Of a stretch of DNA of 64,000 nucleotides, positions 14,409 to 22,372 are shown piece after piece. The notes beneath the pieces were generated by a model. That model was not told the DNA's origin. It ran no database searches and was given only the letters and a program-made list of their open reading frames with translations. The translations under genes were made by a program, and so were the position numbers. Each line of letters begins with the position of its first letter. Position 1 is the stretch's first letter. This DNA comes from Nocardiopsis sp. CNR-923 (GTDB lineage: Bacteria > Actinomycetota > Actinomycetes > Streptosporangiales > Streptosporangiaceae), in assembly GCF_001942255.1 (NCBI RefSeq), contig NZ_MKKC01000063.1, positions 26,231 through 90,230 of the forward strand, read 5' to 3'.

Positions 14409-14962
14409 ACGCCCTTGAGTTGGCGGTCTACCCAGGTTGGGAACTTTCTGGTTGCGCTATATGCCATGGCCCCAGCGCCGTTGGCGGTGAGGGTGGCTGC
14501 GAAGAATTCGAACCTATTTGGATCTTCGAAGTCCGAAAAAAACATATCAAACACGAAACCTAGGGCAACCACATACATGATCAAAGCGACATAAAAAATG
14601 TAGTCGCGATCGACGGTATCGGCATCCGCAGCTTTATGTGCTTCTTGCCTGGCTTGCTTCCACAGTTCTGATGTGAAGTCTGCAAAATGGGCTTGGGCAA
14701 ATTGTGCGGCGATGGTGTTGAGTCCCGAGGTGGACTTCATGACATCTTCGAGGTGCGTGCTGATTCCGAAGGGTCGAGGCTGTGTGTTCGCGAGTGCGGC
14801 GCCCAGGAAGATGCCGGAGCGATCCGTTCTGATCATTCCGAGGTTGCCCAGGGCGAAGCGCTGGGCCTGTGCGGCGATGGTGTTGAGTCCTGAAGTGGAC
14901 TTCATGACACGGTTCAGAGTGGCCAATATTCCCCCAAATAGTTGGCAGGGCCAAGGATACAC
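14402..14962 (-). CDS. membrane protein with an internal repeated segment
   Basis: Up to 186 residues and noticeably less GC-rich than its neighbours. MKSTSGLNTIAAQ occurs twice, 55 residues apart (about residues 20 and 75). A charged helix (FTSELWKQARQEAHKAAD) follows, then a hydrophobic segment YIFYVALIMYVVALGFVF and a second weaker one. ATG is uncertain: GTG at 14962 or TTG at 14926 (GGGGG upstream). Base composition and lack of relatives suggest recent acquisition. It is the last gene before attR. Membrane-associated accessory protein; function unknown. Confidence 0.55.
   Translation of the reverse strand: MYPWPCQLFGGILATLNRVMKSTSGLNTIAAQAQRFALGNLGMIRTDRSGIFLGAALANTQPRPFGISTHLEDVMKSTSGLNTIAAQFAQAHFADFTSELWKQARQEAHKAADADTVDRDYIFYVALIMYVVALGFVFDMFFSDFEDPNRFEFFAATLTANGAGAMAYSATRKFPTWVDRQLKGVQ
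14703..14909. repeat. 42-bp direct repeat within the membrane protein gene
   Basis: 14703-14744 and 14868-14909 match at 40 of 42 positions and are 165 bp apart, in frame. They encode the duplicated MKSTSGLNTIAAQ peptide. The near-identity at DNA level suggests a recent partial duplication or selection on the sequence. Confidence 0.75.
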
Positions 14963-15184
14963 GATCGTGCGAACAAGGGTTCGACCTTAGATCCTCAACT
15001 AGTCAAGAAACATCCGCTTACGTGATCATGGGATATTGCGCAGTGGGATCCTTCGAGATTTCGCCGTCTTGGGTGGTCTCGTCTGAGGCCAAGCGGCCAA
15101 TCCGCGTCCAAGCTCCGCTATGAGAAAGCAGATCCTTCTGTTTATGCAGGTCAAGGTGGGTTCTGCTGGGTTCAGTGTGGCCTA

Positions 15185-15229
15185 CTGAAAAGCGGAAGGT
15201 CGGCGGTTCGACCCCGCCCCTAGCCACCT
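15185..15229 (+). repeat. attR core: 45-bp copy of the tRNA-Phe 3' end
   Basis: Identical to 2540-2584. Only the 3' part of the tRNA is present, so this copy is not a functional tRNA. The copied hairpin at 15248-15281 continues the homology. The interval 2540-15229 is the 12.7-kb integrated element. Confidence 0.9.
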
Positions 15230-15247
15230 CTCGCAGACATGCGAAAA

Positions 15248-15281
15248 CGCCCCGCCACCTGGGAAGACAGGCAGCGGGGCG
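15248..15281 (+). terminator. second copy of the att-adjacent hairpin
   Basis: Same CGCCCCGC/GCGGGGCG stem as at 2603-2636, at a constant offset of 12645 bases. In the uninterrupted chromosome this region follows attB, and the left copy came with the element or with the crossover. Confidence 0.6.
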
Positions 15282-15342
15282 CTTTGCTGTGTCGGTGGTC
15301 GTCGGTGGTCGTCGGTGGGCCGTGGCGGGTGCCGGTGGGTGC

Positions 15343-15920
15343 TCACCGCCTGTCGTAAGTCAGCAGGACCGTGCCGCTCTCCAGGGGGCGGGACTCTCTG
15401 AGTGTGAACAGCGTCGGCGAGAACTCGGCGCGAAACAGCGGGATTCCGGCGCCCAGGACGGTCGGGTAGAGCTTGATGACGAGCGAGTCGATCTCCGGGA
15501 GCAGGGCGCCAGCCAGACGGCCGCCGCCCGCCAGGTAGACGTCCCCTCCGTCCTTCGCCTCCTCGGCCTTGAGCCTGCGCACCCGTTCGACGACGTCGGC
15601 GGTGATGATCTCCACTGCGGGGTCCGGGCTCTCCCCGAGCTCTCCGACACCACGTACTGCCGCAGGTGGGCGTACGGGCTGGTGACGCCGATCTCCAGGG
15701 CGGGGGCGTAGGTCGCCCCGCCCATGACGGTGACCGCGAAGTTCGGGTTGGGGGCGTCCACGCCCAGCTGTGCGCGGACGTGGGTCGGCAGGGCGTCCGG
15801 GAACTCCCCGACGATCAGGTCGACGACGTCCTGGGTCACCGGGTAGAGGTCGATCTGGCCCTCGGGGCCCGCGATGTAGCCGTCGATGGACATGCCGACG
15901 TAGTAGACGAGTTTGCGCAA
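15343..15920 (-). pseudogene. dihydrofolate reductase family protein, frameshifted
   Basis: A RibD C-terminal/DHFR-like protein. The first frame gives LRKLVYYVGMSIDGYIAGPEG and TVMGGATYAPAL; the second gives GGDVYLAGGGRLAGALLPEID, SLVIKLYPTVLGAGIPLF and a TYDRR end. The parts join if one G is restored in the short G run near 15632. TTG at 15920 with a GAGGAGG upstream is the likely start. Such proteins are small NADPH-dependent reductases of unknown substrate. The gene is divergent from a TetR regulator and shares its operators, a common arrangement for this family. Confidence 0.75.
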
Positions 15921-15973
15921 GCGCGTGCCCCTCCTCGTGCTCGGGATTCGCACCGAACCCGTTGGTCTCATGT

Positions 15974-16011
15974 GTAGTACTATGGTTAGAGTGGTTGAAC
16001 TGTAGTACTAC
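15974..16011. promoter_or_regulatory. paired TetR operators GTAGTACTAC
   Basis: GTAGTACTAT at 15974-15983 and the perfect palindrome GTAGTACTAC at 16002-16011, 28 bp apart, lie between the divergent reductase and TetR genes. They are likely bound by the TetR protein and would control both promoters. Confidence 0.6.
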
Positions 16012-16049
16012 GTACAGAGTGGTGTCAACACCGAACGGAGGACTCTTCC

Positions 16050-16637
16050 ATGCGGCAGAATCCCGAACGCCGGGCCGCCCTGCTCGACGCGGCCATCGAG
16101 GTGCTCGCCCGCGAGGGTGCGCGCGGCCTGACCTTCCGAGCCGTGGACCAGGAGGCGGCCGTTCCCGGCGGAACGGCCTCCAACTACTTCGCCAACCGCG
16201 ACGACCTGCTCACCCAGGTCGGCCACCGGTTCTACGAGAGGTTGGAGGCCGGCGTCGACCTCGTCGCTGTCGCGGAGGGCGGTCCGCGCGACCGCGCCCG
16301 GGTCACCGAGCTCATGCACGAGGTTGTGGGCCGCGTCAGCGACTTCCGTTCCGGCTTCCTCGCCCAGATCGAGCTCCGTCTGGAGGCGACCCGCCGCCCC
16401 GAGCTGCGCCGTCTGCTCACCGAGCGGGTCCGGGCGGACCTCGACGCCAACACCGACTTCCACGTCCGCACCGGCTTCCCCGGCGACGACACCTCCGTCG
16501 TCCTGCTCTACCTGGCGTTGAACTGGCTGATCCTGGATCGGCTCACCCTTCCCGAGGTCATCTCCGAGGAGCGGGCCCGCGCCCTGGTCGACGCCGCGGT
16601 CGAGCGCTTCCTCCCCGAGACCCACGGTTCCTCCTGA
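16050..16637 (+). CDS. TetR/AcrR-family repressor
   Basis: 195 residues. The N-terminal HTH is at about residues 5-50 (RRAALLDAAIEVLAREGARGLTF, then VPGGTASNYFANRDDLL, where the TxxNYF helix is typical). The C-terminal helical ligand-binding domain follows. GGAGGA lies about 7 bases before the ATG. It probably represses the divergent reductase gene and itself through the twin palindromes upstream. Ligand unknown. Confidence 0.85.
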   Translation: MRQNPERRAALLDAAIEVLAREGARGLTFRAVDQEAAVPGGTASNYFANRDDLLTQVGHRFYERLEAGVDLVAVAEGGPRDRARVTELMHEVVGRVSDFRSGFLAQIELRLEATRRPELRRLLTERVRADLDANTDFHVRTGFPGDDTSVVLLYLALNWLILDRLTLPEVISEERARALVDAAVERFLPETHGSS

Positions 16638-16652
16638 CGTTCGCCCGGCGCG

Positions 16653-17234
16653 GTGATGCAGGGGTTGACGCGCAACCCCCGGGCTGCCCGGGGTCGACGC
16701 CGGCGCGTCCCTCTCCGTGGCCGTGGCGATCAGCCTGTTCGGCGTGGCCGCGCCCGAGGGCCACGTCTGGTTCGCGATCGCGGAGGCGGCTGCGGTGGTC
16801 GTGTACGGCGTGTCCAGCCCGCTGCGGCGTCGGATGCGGCGGCTCTGGCCACGAGCGCCGTCTCCTGGGCCCTCCGTCCAGAGCGACGTTGGTGACGCGC
16901 AGGTGGCCCTGACCTGGATCACGGGTAGTCTGGCGCGCGCGGGTTGGCCGACGCTGAACCCGCTGTCGGCCTGCGCCGGGATCCTCGTGGACGTGCTGGA
17001 CGGGCGGCTGCGTTCGCTCGAACTCGGCGGCGACCCGGCTGCTGCCCTGGGAGTGTCCGTGGAACGGTCCCGGCGGCGCTGGTCGGCGCAGTGACCATGC
17101 TCGCGTCCGACCTCCTCGCGCGGTACACGATCCCCGAGACCACTCTCCCCGTGGACGTGGTGACCGGTGTCGTGGGCGCGCCCTACCCTCTCTGGCTCCT
17201 CATGCGGACCGACCGGTCCGGGGCAGGTGGTTGA
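16653..17234 (+). pseudogene. FecCD-type siderophore permease remnant
   Basis: Pieces of an iron-siderophore ABC permease are scattered over several frames: MQGLTRNP at 16656, DAGASLSVAVAISLFGVAAP near 16690, WITGSLARAGW near 16916, then ALVGAVTMLASDLLARYTIP, VVTGVVGAPYPLWLLMR up to TGA at 17234. The N-terminus is gone, 16 bases after the TetR stop, and the middle is heavily shortened. The last piece is a typical FecCD C-terminus directly before the ATPase gene. The fragment is likely a fusion of two former permease genes after deletion. Confidence 0.75.
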
Positions 17235-17235
17235 C

Positions 17236-18081
17236 ATGACTCTGGCCGACACCGGGCGGGCGGGAAGTTCCGTGCTCGCCTTCTCCTCGCTGGAGACCGA
17301 GGGGCTGACCCTCGGGTACGGGGAGGAGGCGGTCGTGCACGACCTCACGGTCAGCGTGCCGCCAGGCGTGGTCACCTCGATCGTCGGGGCGAACGGCTGC
17401 GGCAAGTCCACCCTCTTGCGTGGCCTGGCCAGGCTGCTCGCCCCGCGATCGGGGAAGGTACTGCTCAACGGCGCCGACATCCACGGGATCTCCACCCGCG
17501 ACGTGGCCAGGATCATCGGGCTGCTGCCGCAGAACCCGGTCGCACCCGACGGGATCACGGTCGCCGACCTCGTGGGGCGCGGGCGCTACCCGCACCAGGG
17601 GTGGTTCCGGCGCTGGACGGCCGAGGACGACCGGGCGGTGCAGGAGGCCCTGACGGCCACCGACACGCTGGAACTGGCGGAGCGGTCGGTCGACGAGCTG
17701 TCGGGAGGACAGCGGCAGCGGGTGTGGATCGCGATGACCCTCGCCCAGCGCACCGACCTGCTGCTGCTCGACGAGCCGACGACGTTTCTCGACATCGCGC
17801 ACCAGGTCGAGGTGCTGGACCTCCTGCTGGAGCTGAACCGCACCCAGGGCGCGACGGTCGTCATGGTCCTGCACGACCTCAACCTGGCCTCGCGCTACTC
17901 CGACCACCTGGTGGCGATGCGGGAGGGGCGGGTGTACGCCGCGGGGCGGCCCCGGGAGGTGGTCACCGAGGAACTCGTCCAGGACGTCTTCGGGCTGTCG
18001 GCGAAGGTGTACCCGGACCCGGTCACCGGCACGCCCAGCCTGTCCCCGCTCGTGCGCAACCCCGATCACCTGCCGAGCTGA
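17236..18081 (+). CDS. iron-siderophore ABC transporter ATPase (FecE-like)
   Basis: 281 residues. Walker A GANGCGKST near residue 52, Q-loop LLPQNPVAP near 95, signature LSGGQRQRVWIAMTL near 154, Walker B LLLLDEPTTFLD near 174 and H-loop VLHDLN near 213. These match the FepC/FecE class. It would power siderophore import with the permease, whose gene just upstream is decayed, and no binding protein is nearby, so it is probably an orphan. ATG at 17236 follows the permease TGA by one base. Confidence 0.85.
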   Translation: MTLADTGRAGSSVLAFSSLETEGLTLGYGEEAVVHDLTVSVPPGVVTSIVGANGCGKSTLLRGLARLLAPRSGKVLLNGADIHGISTRDVARIIGLLPQNPVAPDGITVADLVGRGRYPHQGWFRRWTAEDDRAVQEALTATDTLELAERSVDELSGGQRQRVWIAMTLAQRTDLLLLDEPTTFLDIAHQVEVLDLLLELNRTQGATVVMVLHDLNLASRYSDHLVAMREGRVYAAGRPREVVTEELVQDVFGLSAKVYPDPVTGTPSLSPLVRNPDHLPS

Positions 18082-18153
18082 GCGGAACCGATCCGTCGGT
18101 CGGACCGGGCCCGGTGTGACCCGGGCCGCGGCGCTCAGCCCGCCGCTCGGGTA

Positions 18154-18957
18154 GTGTCCGGCCACGTGAGCCACGCGACCGCCGCTGACGGCACCCGGAT
18201 CTGGTACGACACCCTCGGCGAGGGCGAACCCCTCCTCCTCGTCCACGGCCAGTCCCTCGACCACACGATGTGGAACGGCGTCGCCGAGGAGCTGGCCCGC
18301 CACCACCGGGTCGTACGGATGGACCTGCGTGGCACCGGAGGCAGCGACACCCCCGTCGACGCCGCCTACACGATGGACCTCCTGGCGCGCGACGCCCTCG
18401 CCGTGCTGGACGACCTCGGCGTCGCGCGCGCCCACGTCTACGGCTTCTCCATGGGCGGCAAGGTCGCGCAGACGCTGGCGGCCACGGCTCCCGAACGGGT
18501 CGGCGCGCTCGTCCTCGGCTCGACCGCCCCGGGCGGCGAGCACGAGATCGAGCGACCGGCCGCGGCCTCGCTGGCCCTGCGCAAGGCCAACACCGAGGAG
18601 GGACGCGGGCTCATCGCGCACCTGTTCTACACACCCGCCTGGGCCGACGCGCACCCGGACCACGTCGCCACGATCGTGCCGCACAACTCCCTGCGCGCCC
18701 AACGTCGGCACTACGAGGCGAGTCTGCACCACGACGGGTGGGACCTCCTGCCCGCCATCGCCGCCGCGACCCTAGTCGTGCACGGCGAGGACGACGAGCT
18801 CACCCCGGTGGGCAACGCGGCACTGATCGCCGAACGCGTCCCCGATGCCCGGCTGACGGTCCTGCCCGGCGTCCGCCACGGCTACCTGCACGAGGCCGAG
18901 CCGAAGGCCACCCGGGAGGTCCTGGACTTTCTGGCGGAGCACCCGCTGCCCCGTTGA
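18154..18957 (+). CDS. alpha/beta hydrolase
   Basis: 267 residues with an oxyanion-type LLLVHGQSLD, nucleophile elbow GFSMGGK near residue 107, an acidic residue in VVHGEDDELTP, and His in RHGYLHE. This is the Ser-Asp-His triad of the alpha/beta fold. It resembles 3-oxoadipate enol-lactonase and other small-molecule hydrolases in actinobacteria, but substrate cannot be told. Start may be GTG at 18154 or 18166. No Shine-Dalgarno is obvious for either. Confidence 0.8.
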   Translation: MSGHVSHATAADGTRIWYDTLGEGEPLLLVHGQSLDHTMWNGVAEELARHHRVVRMDLRGTGGSDTPVDAAYTMDLLARDALAVLDDLGVARAHVYGFSMGGKVAQTLAATAPERVGALVLGSTAPGGEHEIERPAAASLALRKANTEEGRGLIAHLFYTPAWADAHPDHVATIVPHNSLRAQRRHYEASLHHDGWDLLPAIAAATLVVHGEDDELTPVGNAALIAERVPDARLTVLPGVRHGYLHEAEPKATREVLDFLAEHPLPR

Positions 18958-18988
18958 CGGAGGACGCCCGGGCCGGCTCCCACCCGGC

Positions 18989-19417
18989 TCAGGCCGATCC
19001 CGGTCCGGCTCCGGCCGACGGCCACTGGTCGGAGCGCAGCCTGTCGAGTTGGCGTCGGTCGCGTTTGGTCGGACGGCCCGCGCCCCGGTCGCGCCGGATG
19101 ACGGGCGCCGTCGCCTGGGGCGCGGGAGCGGGCGTCCGGTCGAGGTAGCACCGCGTCGCGACGGGCGCGCCGACCCGCTTGGCGATGACGTGACTCACGT
19201 CGACGAGCCGCGTCGTTCCGTGCAGTCGGACGCGCACCTCGTCCCCGGCTCGCACCGTGGTGGCCGCCTTCGCGGGGCGTCCGTTGACGCGCACGTGTCC
19301 GGCGCGGCAGGCCTGGGCGGCGTCGGACCTGGTCTTGGTGAGGCGGACGGCCCAGAGCCAGCGGTCCACCCGGGTCGACTCCGGTCCGGGCGGCAGGGGG
19401 GCCGACGGTTCGCTCAC
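18989..19417 (-). CDS. S4-domain RNA-binding protein (Hsp15-like)
   Basis: 142 residues. The S4 domain (residues 15-70) contains RVDRWLWAVRLTKTRSDAAQ, AGHVRVNGRPAK and VRAGDEVRV. A basic tail follows with RRDRGAGRPTKRDRRQ. This is the family of HslR/Hsp15, which binds free 50S subunits with stalled nascent chains. ATG at 19417. A short hydrophilic N-terminus precedes the domain. The arrangement is monocistronic and convergent with the hydrolase. Confidence 0.85.
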   Translation of the reverse strand: MSEPSAPLPPGPESTRVDRWLWAVRLTKTRSDAAQACRAGHVRVNGRPAKAATTVRAGDEVRVRLHGTTRLVDVSHVIAKRVGAPVATRCYLDRTPAPAPQATAPVIRRDRGAGRPTKRDRRQLDRLRSDQWPSAGAGPGSA

Positions 19418-19513
19418 GCCGTCTCCTCTCGGTCTCGTGGGGCGTCGTCCACCACTCTAGGCGGGGCCGGTACGAAGTACTCCAAAGTCGCGCTAGAGTT
19501 GTTCCTGCAACGA

Positions 19514-19588
19514 GGTCCTGTGGAGCAGTTAGGAGTGCTCGCCACCCTGTCAAGGTGGAGGCCGCGGGTTCAAATCCCGTCAGGACCG
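19514..19588 (+). tRNA. tRNA-Asp (GTC), second copy
   Basis: Identical over its full 75 nt to the tRNA-Asp at 2405-2479. Acceptor GGTCCTG/CAGGACC, anticodon loop CTGTCAA. It stands alone here; TAGAGT at 19494 may be its -10 box, but the -35 is poor. Confidence 0.95.
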
Positions 19589-19594
19589 CAGTCG

Positions 19595-19622
19595 GAGCCC
19601 GGCACCGCGAGGTGCCGGGCTC
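19595..19622 (+). terminator. hairpin after tRNA-Asp
   Basis: GAGCCCGGCACC at 19595-19606 pairs perfectly with GGTGCCGGGCTC at 19611-19622 across a GCGA tetraloop. There is no T run, as is common in high-GC actinobacteria. It probably ends the tRNA transcript. Confidence 0.65.
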
Positions 19623-19704
19623 CTGTCGTTGTGGGGTGGAACCCGGCTGACGGGGAAGATCCCCTCGGGGGCGACGGCATCGGGCACGGGAGGATGACGG
19701 AACC

Positions 19705-20430
19705 TTGGGCTACCGGTACGCCGTCGAACGGGCGGACCACTCGGCGCTGGCGAGCGGCCAGGTGCTGCGCTCGGCGCCCGGTTACCCGGGCTTCCCGGTG
19801 CGGCTGGCCAGCGAACTCTTCCAACGGGGGCTGGCGCACGTGCACGACAGCCCGGTACGCCTGTGGGACCCCTGCTGTGGCGGTGGCTACCTGCTGACGG
19901 TGCTGGGCCTGCTGCACCGCGATCGCGTCTCCCACGTTCGGGCGTCGGACGTGGACGCGGACGCGGTCGACCTGGCCGCGCGCAACCTGGAGCTGCTCAC
20001 CGCGTCGGGCCTCGCCACACGGGAGGCCGAGTTGCGCCGTTCGGCCAGGGACTTCGGCCGTGTGGCGTTCGTGGAGCGGGCGGAGGCCGCCGCGAACCTC
20101 GCCGCCGGGCTGGCCGCGATGGGCGGGGACCTTCCGCACGACGCGGCGGTGGCCGACGTGTTCGCCCTGGGCGAGCCGGTCGGCGCCGATCTGGTCGTGA
20201 CGGACGTGCCCTACGGCGAGATGACGCGGTGGTCCGGGGGCGTGCCGGGAGAGGATCCGGTGGGCGCTCTGCTGGCCTCACTGGGCCGTGTCCTGCCCGA
20301 GCGGGCGGTGGTGGTCGTGGCGGCGCGCACCCGTCGGATCGCGCTCCCCGAGGGTGTGCGTGCCCTGGAACGCGTGCGGGTCGGCAACCGTTCGGCGGTC
20401 CTCGTGCGGGCTCGCGACGTGGCGCCGTAG
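19705..20430 (+). CDS. AviRa-like 23S rRNA methyltransferase
   Basis: 241 residues. It begins GYRYAVERADHSALASGQVLR and has the SAM-binding DPCCGGGYLLTVLGLLH near residue 54 and an active-site DVPYGEM near 172. This is the layout of AviRa, which methylates 23S rRNA G2535 and gives avilamycin (orthosomycin) resistance. Homologues occur widely in actinobacteria without an antibiotic cluster. No biosynthetic genes are seen nearby. TTG at 19705 is the likely start (GGGAGG about 12 bases upstream). Resistance here is inferred from homology. Confidence 0.75.
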   Translation: MGYRYAVERADHSALASGQVLRSAPGYPGFPVRLASELFQRGLAHVHDSPVRLWDPCCGGGYLLTVLGLLHRDRVSHVRASDVDADAVDLAARNLELLTASGLATREAELRRSARDFGRVAFVERAEAAANLAAGLAAMGGDLPHDAAVADVFALGEPVGADLVVTDVPYGEMTRWSGGVPGEDPVGALLASLGRVLPERAVVVVAARTRRIALPEGVRALERVRVGNRSAVLVRARDVAP

Positions 20431-20481
20431 CCTTCGGTCGCTGCGCGGCCCCGGGGCCGCGCAGCGCGGCCAGGCGCGTGG

Positions 20482-21675
20482 TCAACCGCGCGCACGCGCG
20501 GTGCGCGCGGCGTAGACGGCCACCGCGAGCGCGGTGATCGCGAGGAGGACGAACCCCAGCGTGTACTCGCCCGTCGCCCGTTGGATCCCGGTCAGCAGCA
20601 CCGGCGGCAGGAACCCGCCCAGCGCGCCGCCCGCCCCCGCCATGCCGCTCACGGTTCCCACCTGTCGCGGATCCACCGCCTCGGCCACCAGTGCCATCAC
20701 ACCGCCGGTACCCAGCCCCAGCGAGGCCGCGACCAGGGTGAACGCAACGCCGGACAGGAACCCCGCGGGCGGGTGCAGCGCCAGTGCGACGGCGAACACG
20801 CCCGTCCCCACGAACGACGCCACACAGACCCGGGCCGCGCCGATCCGGTCCGAGAGCAGGCCGCCGCACGCCCGCGCCAGCATCGCCACGACCGCGAACC
20901 CTGTCGTGCGCAGCGCGGCCTCGGCCACGGTGTACGCGTGGTCCGCGGTGAGCAGCGTCGGCAACGCGGTGGTGAAGGCGACCACGCCGCCGAAGGCCAC
21001 CGCGTACAGCAGTGCCGCCCGCCACGCCACGGCCAGTTCGAACGCGTCGCGCACCCGGATCCGCGAGGCGTCGAGCGGAAACCGCCATTCGGGCGCGTCG
21101 CGGCCGAACACCCACGTCACGACGCCCATCGCGACCAGGGCGGCGCACAGCAGCAGGTGGGCTCCGGCGGCCCCGACCGCCGTCACCAGGCGCGGCGTGA
21201 GGAACGTGGACAGGCCCATGCCGACCATGCCCGCGCCGAACACCCCCGTGGCGAACCCGCGCCGCCCCGACGGGAACCAGGAGGCGACGAACGGGAGCCC
21301 CGCGGCGAACGAGGCGCCCGCCACCCCCAGCAGCAGCGTCCACAGCACGAGCAGCCCGTAGGAGGTCGACGCCACCCCGAGCAGGAGCGTCGGGACGGCG
21401 GTCGCCAGACACACGGCCGCGAGCGTCACCCGACCGCCGAAGCGGTCGGCCAGCAAGCCGACCGCCACGAGTGCGCCCGCGCCCGAAAGGGTGGGCAGGG
21501 ACACCAGGACGGTGGTCTGGGCGTTCGTGAGACCGAGGGCGTCGGCGTAGGAGCGCGACAGCGGCCCGACGAGGTTCCACGCCCAGAGCGTCAGGGCGAA
21601 CGCCGCGGTGGCCAGGGCGAGGTTACCGCCCGCGGTTCCGTTCCGTGTCGCGTGTCCCGCGACATGCGTGCGCAT
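20482..21675 (-). CDS. NarK-type MFS transporter
   Basis: 397 residues with about 12 membrane helices. NLALATAAFALTLWAWNLVGPLS, then GLLADRFGGR (MFS loop motif) and ASFAAGLPFVASWFPSGRRGFATGVFGAG in helix 4-5 match the nitrate/nitrite porter branch. It could import nitrate or export nitrite. No nitrate reductase or regulator is nearby, so the substrate is not certain. The start is ATG at 21675 with GGGGGAG 8 bases upstream; the longer frame is not supported. Confidence 0.75.
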   Translation of the reverse strand: MRTHVAGHATRNGTAGGNLALATAAFALTLWAWNLVGPLSRSYADALGLTNAQTTVLVSLPTLSGAGALVAVGLLADRFGGRVTLAAVCLATAVPTLLLGVASTSYGLLVLWTLLLGVAGASFAAGLPFVASWFPSGRRGFATGVFGAGMVGMGLSTFLTPRLVTAVGAAGAHLLLCAALVAMGVVTWVFGRDAPEWRFPLDASRIRVRDAFELAVAWRAALLYAVAFGGVVAFTTALPTLLTADHAYTVAEAALRTTGFAVVAMLARACGGLLSDRIGAARVCVASFVGTGVFAVALALHPPAGFLSGVAFTLVAASLGLGTGGVMALVAEAVDPRQVGTVSGMAGAGGALGGFLPPVLLTGIQRATGEYTLGFVLLAITALAVAVYAARTARARG

Positions 21676-22372
21676 GTGGAGAACTCCCCCTCGTCGTCGA
21701 TTCGCGGCGATTGTCGCCGAAATCGGAGTGGGATACGTGACATCCGTGCCGGAGCAGGCATATTCATTAACGGAATGTGGCGGGTGCTGGGCCGGATCCC
21801 GCAGGGCCAGGAAAAGGCAAACGGAGTGTTGTGGCGATGGCGGCACGAGGTCAAGGCGGAATTCCCCAGGGCGAGGTCGCGGGCGGGGACGAGCACCGGG
21901 CGGTCACGGACCCGGCGATGGACGATGCGGGTGGCGGGACTGTTCAGGGCGGTGGTGCGCGGTGGCAGGGGCGGCGCTCGCGCGGCCGTCCCTACCGTCC
22001 CGCACACGGCGTGAACTCCAGCGGTCCTTGTTCGCGCGAGGTGGGAGTCGAGGACGGATTCGTCATCCACGAAACGCGCGCGGCCGATTTTCCGTCGATC
22101 GTCCCGGGCCACCCGGAACTCGGGTCGCGCGGTTGTCCGCGCGGCGCGCCGTACACGCGCGACATCTATTTCCGCGTGCGCGGTGACCGCGGGGGGCGCC
22201 CGATCGCCCCGCGTCCACGGAGCGGCGACGACGAGCAGACGCGCGTGTCCGCGGGCGCGAACGACGGCGAGGGGGACGAGGGAGCCAGCGGTCCAGGGTG
22301 CGGCTCGCGCTGATCCGTCCCGCCCGGGCCCGACCCGCACCCGTCTCGCACGCACTGCCCAGGAGACCCGGC
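21676..22372. other. intergenic region without convincing gene
   Basis: The 700 bases between the divergent transporter and DUF5996 genes hold only low-complexity Arg/Ala-rich open frames with no family-like sequence or credible start. It should contain the two divergent promoters. I see no structured RNA or repeat. Confidence 0.5.

Noticed and set aside
15018..15227. Minus-strand frame with GGVEPPTFRFSVG
   Set aside because: Antisense translation of the partial tRNA-Phe at attR, not a gene.
21591..22355. 254-residue minus-strand frame in the gap upstream of DUF5996
   Set aside because: Low-complexity Arg/Ala/Pro composition, no start signal, no domain.
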